In this document: piece after piece, positions 6,822 through 8,074 of the stretch
How the letters are laid out: every line of letters starts with the position of its first letter
Position numbering within the stretch: the stretch's first letter is position 1
Source of the DNA: an uncultured Eubacteriales bacterium
GTDB taxonomy: Bacteria > Bacillota_A > Clostridia > Oscillospirales > Acutalibacteraceae
DNA length: 8,074 bases
NCBI GenBank assembly: GCA_934454005.1
Contig: CAKSGI010000070.1
Coordinates: forward strand, 1 to 8,074
Reading direction: 5' to 3'
Translations under genes and position numbers: made by a program
The notes under the pieces: model-generated
Database searches by the model: none
What the model was told of the DNA's origin: nothing
The model's input: only the letters and a program-made list of their open reading frames with translations

Positions 6822-7703
6822 ATGTTTAATAATAATTTAACAGGAAAATCAAAAAATACATCACTTGGCTTTAACCTCGCTCAATCTTCTGAAATTCCAC
6901 CATTTTATGTCGACTACAGAGAAACAAAATCACCCTATGAATCACAAAATAACAATTTAAACAATAAAAATACATCATCTAATAATTATCATTCAAATGA
7001 CCTACAGAGTGAACCTAGCTTTAAACCGGGTAAAAATAATGCAACAAACGAAAAACATAATATTAAACCGAAAAAGCCCTCTATAATAAAAGCCTCTCTT
7101 ACATTAATTTTGTGTATCATTGGATCAATAATATTTACAAACTATGCTAATATAAAAACATTTGACGCAGTATTTGAAGAAAATTTTAATGATTTTCTTT
7201 TGCCAATAGTTTTTAATGATCCTGAACCATTTGATAATATAGAAGAACTAAATTTAAATAAAATATTATCCGCTTCTATATGGTACACAGTATTATTTCA
7301 AGAGAACCAACACTATACAAATTATGACAGTCTTGGAAGAGTTATAATTCCTTCAGAGGATATCGCCAAATCCGCCTCTATACTATTTGGTTCTGAGTAC
7401 TCAATGCCTACCGAAAATCCATCAAGTAAATCTTTTTTTGAACTAGATTCTACTGGAAAAAATTATCTGATAAAACCAATTAGCAATACTGAATCATATA
7501 TTCCAACTGTAATATCTAAAAAAAATCATCATAATGAAATGTTACTCCATGTAGGATATTCCAAACCAGAAGATCCATTTTGGACAAATTCAGATAAAGA
7601 ATCTACACCAAAATTTGAAAAAACTATGGATTATATTTTAAAAAAAGATAATATAACTGGAAAAATGTATATAAAATCAGTACAAAATCCTACAGACAAC
7701 TAA
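6822..7703 (+). CDS. Unrecognised single-pass membrane protein after proBA
   Basis: I do not recognise a named family. The 293-residue product has three parts. Residues 1-86 are polar and rich in Asn, Ser and Lys (for example NNNLNNKNTSSNN, 43-55), probably disordered. Residues 87-107 are hydrophobic and follow the basic KPKK (82-85), so the N-terminus should be cytoplasmic and the rest outside. Residues 108-293 look like a folded domain, with SIWYTVLF (152-159), GRVIIPSEDIAKSASILFG (172-190) and a lysine-rich C-terminal strand region. I recall similar W/Y-rich regions with a V.IP..D......LFG pattern in uncharacterised clostridial proteins, but cannot check this. GGAGG lies 4 nt before the ATG, and only 10 nt separate it from proA, so it is probably the last gene of the proBA transcript. 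A role in proline metabolism is not implied by the sequence. Confidence 0.8.
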   Translation: MFNNNLTGKSKNTSLGFNLAQSSEIPPFYVDYRETKSPYESQNNNLNNKNTSSNNYHSNDLQSEPSFKPGKNNATNEKHNIKPKKPSIIKASLTLILCIIGSIIFTNYANIKTFDAVFEENFNDFLLPIVFNDPEPFDNIEELNLNKILSASIWYTVLFQENQHYTNYDSLGRVIIPSEDIAKSASILFGSEYSMPTENPSSKSFFELDSTGKNYLIKPISNTESYIPTVISKKNHHNEMLLHVGYSKPEDPFWTNSDKESTPKFEKTMDYILKKDNITGKMYIKSVQNPTDN

Positions 7704-7720
7704 TATCCGTAGGATTTTTT
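7684..7720 (+). terminator. Terminator of the proBA operon, overlapping the last gene
   Basis: AAAATCCTAC (7684-7693) pairs perfectly with GTAGGATTTT (7709-7718) over 10 bp, with a 15-nt loop and six T at 7715-7720. The left arm lies in the last codons of the membrane protein gene and the stop codon is in the loop. The convergent gene ends at 7719, so the hairpin may serve both, although its T-run on the minus strand is only four bases. Confidence 0.75.
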
Positions 7721-8024
7721 ATATAAGCAAATATATAAGAGCCAGTATAATAGAATTATCTGCACCTTCGCTTGTTAATATCAGAATAAGAACAAGTATA
7801 ATTGTTTTCTCACTATCCTTTGTTAGAGCATCAAATATATCCTGTATAGGACTTCTTTCATTTTTTTTAAACTTGTCCTTATATTCATCATCCTTAAAAG
7901 TACCATTTTTTGATTCAGTATTAAACTTTGTGTTAGAATTAAACTTAGATTTTGCTCTCATATCATTAACATATTTAATGGCTTCTTGTTTCATATCTTG
8001 AATATTTGGATCTACACTATCCAT
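7719..8024 (-). CDS. Small protein with hydrophobic C-terminus, possibly sporulation-related
   Basis: No named family recognised. The 101-residue product has an N-terminal charged helix (MKQEAIKYVNDMRAKS, 11-26), a polar Lys/Asn/Asp-rich middle (27-60), and SPIQDIFDALTKDSEKT (58-74). A hydrophobic hairpin follows, with two apolar stretches (75-83 and 91-101) joined by the polar turn TSEGADN (84-90). From memory, small proteins of spore-forming clostridia share this layout: an EA...V..M..K N-terminus and a LLLLL..EGAD..L.LALLYLLL end. A link to sporulation is therefore suspected but not shown. The ribosome binding site GGGGGAG precedes the ATG by 9 nt. The gene converges on the proBA operon. 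No clear promoter is visible in the 50 nt left before the window ends. Confidence 0.78.
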   Translation of the reverse strand: MDSVDPNIQDMKQEAIKYVNDMRAKSKFNSNTKFNTESKNGTFKDDEYKDKFKKNERSPIQDIFDALTKDSEKTIILVLILILTSEGADNSIILALIYLLI

Positions 8025-8074
8025 TTTAAACTACTCCCCCTCTTTCCTACACTTTATAAAAAAGACTTAAACCT

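Overview
This is an AT-rich window (visibly around 30% GC) with strong AGGAGG-type ribosome binding sites, tightly packed genes and a spoIIIA sporulation operon. Together these point to an endospore-forming member of the Firmicutes. The PUA-less ProB and the clostridial look of the unnamed proteins suggest class Clostridia rather than Bacillus. I cannot name the genus from the sequence alone.

Left part (1-2963, minus strand): the first five genes of the spoIIIA operon, in transcription order spoIIIAA (ATPase), spoIIIAB, spoIIIAC, spoIIIAD and spoIIIAE, the last cut by the window edge. spoIIIAF, AG and AH presumably follow beyond position 1. In known spore formers these proteins are made in the mother cell under SigE. 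They build a channel or secretion-like apparatus in the outer forespore membrane that meets SpoIIQ and keeps the engulfed forespore alive and SigG active. The genes are closely coupled: spoIIIAA overlaps spoIIIAB by 71 nt, and the other gaps are 4 to 16 nt.

Middle (2964-4769): a rho-independent terminator separates spoIIIAA from a NudF-type Nudix hydrolase gene on the minus strand. That gene diverges from a plus-strand M14 zinc carboxypeptidase gene. The 84-bp gap between them holds a good SigA-type promoter for the Nudix gene, a TATAAT for the peptidase gene that overlaps the same -10 bases on the other strand, and an 8-bp dyad centred on them.

Right part (4770-8074): proB and proA (4-nt overlap), the first two enzymes of proline synthesis from glutamate, have their own SigA-like promoter and a leader too short for a T-box. 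They are followed after 10 nt by an unrecognised single-pass membrane protein with a long Asn/Ser-rich cytoplasmic N-terminus. A hairpin terminator overlapping the end of that gene separates it from a convergent minus-strand gene for a 101-residue protein with a hydrophobic C-terminus, which resembles small proteins of spore-forming clostridia.

Most of the window is conserved housekeeping and sporulation content. I found no mobile element, CRISPR array, RNA gene or defence system. The points most worth a second look are the shared divergent promoter, the long spoIIIAA/spoIIIAB overlap, the M14 peptidase with a changed substrate-binding residue, and the two unnamed proteins at the right end.
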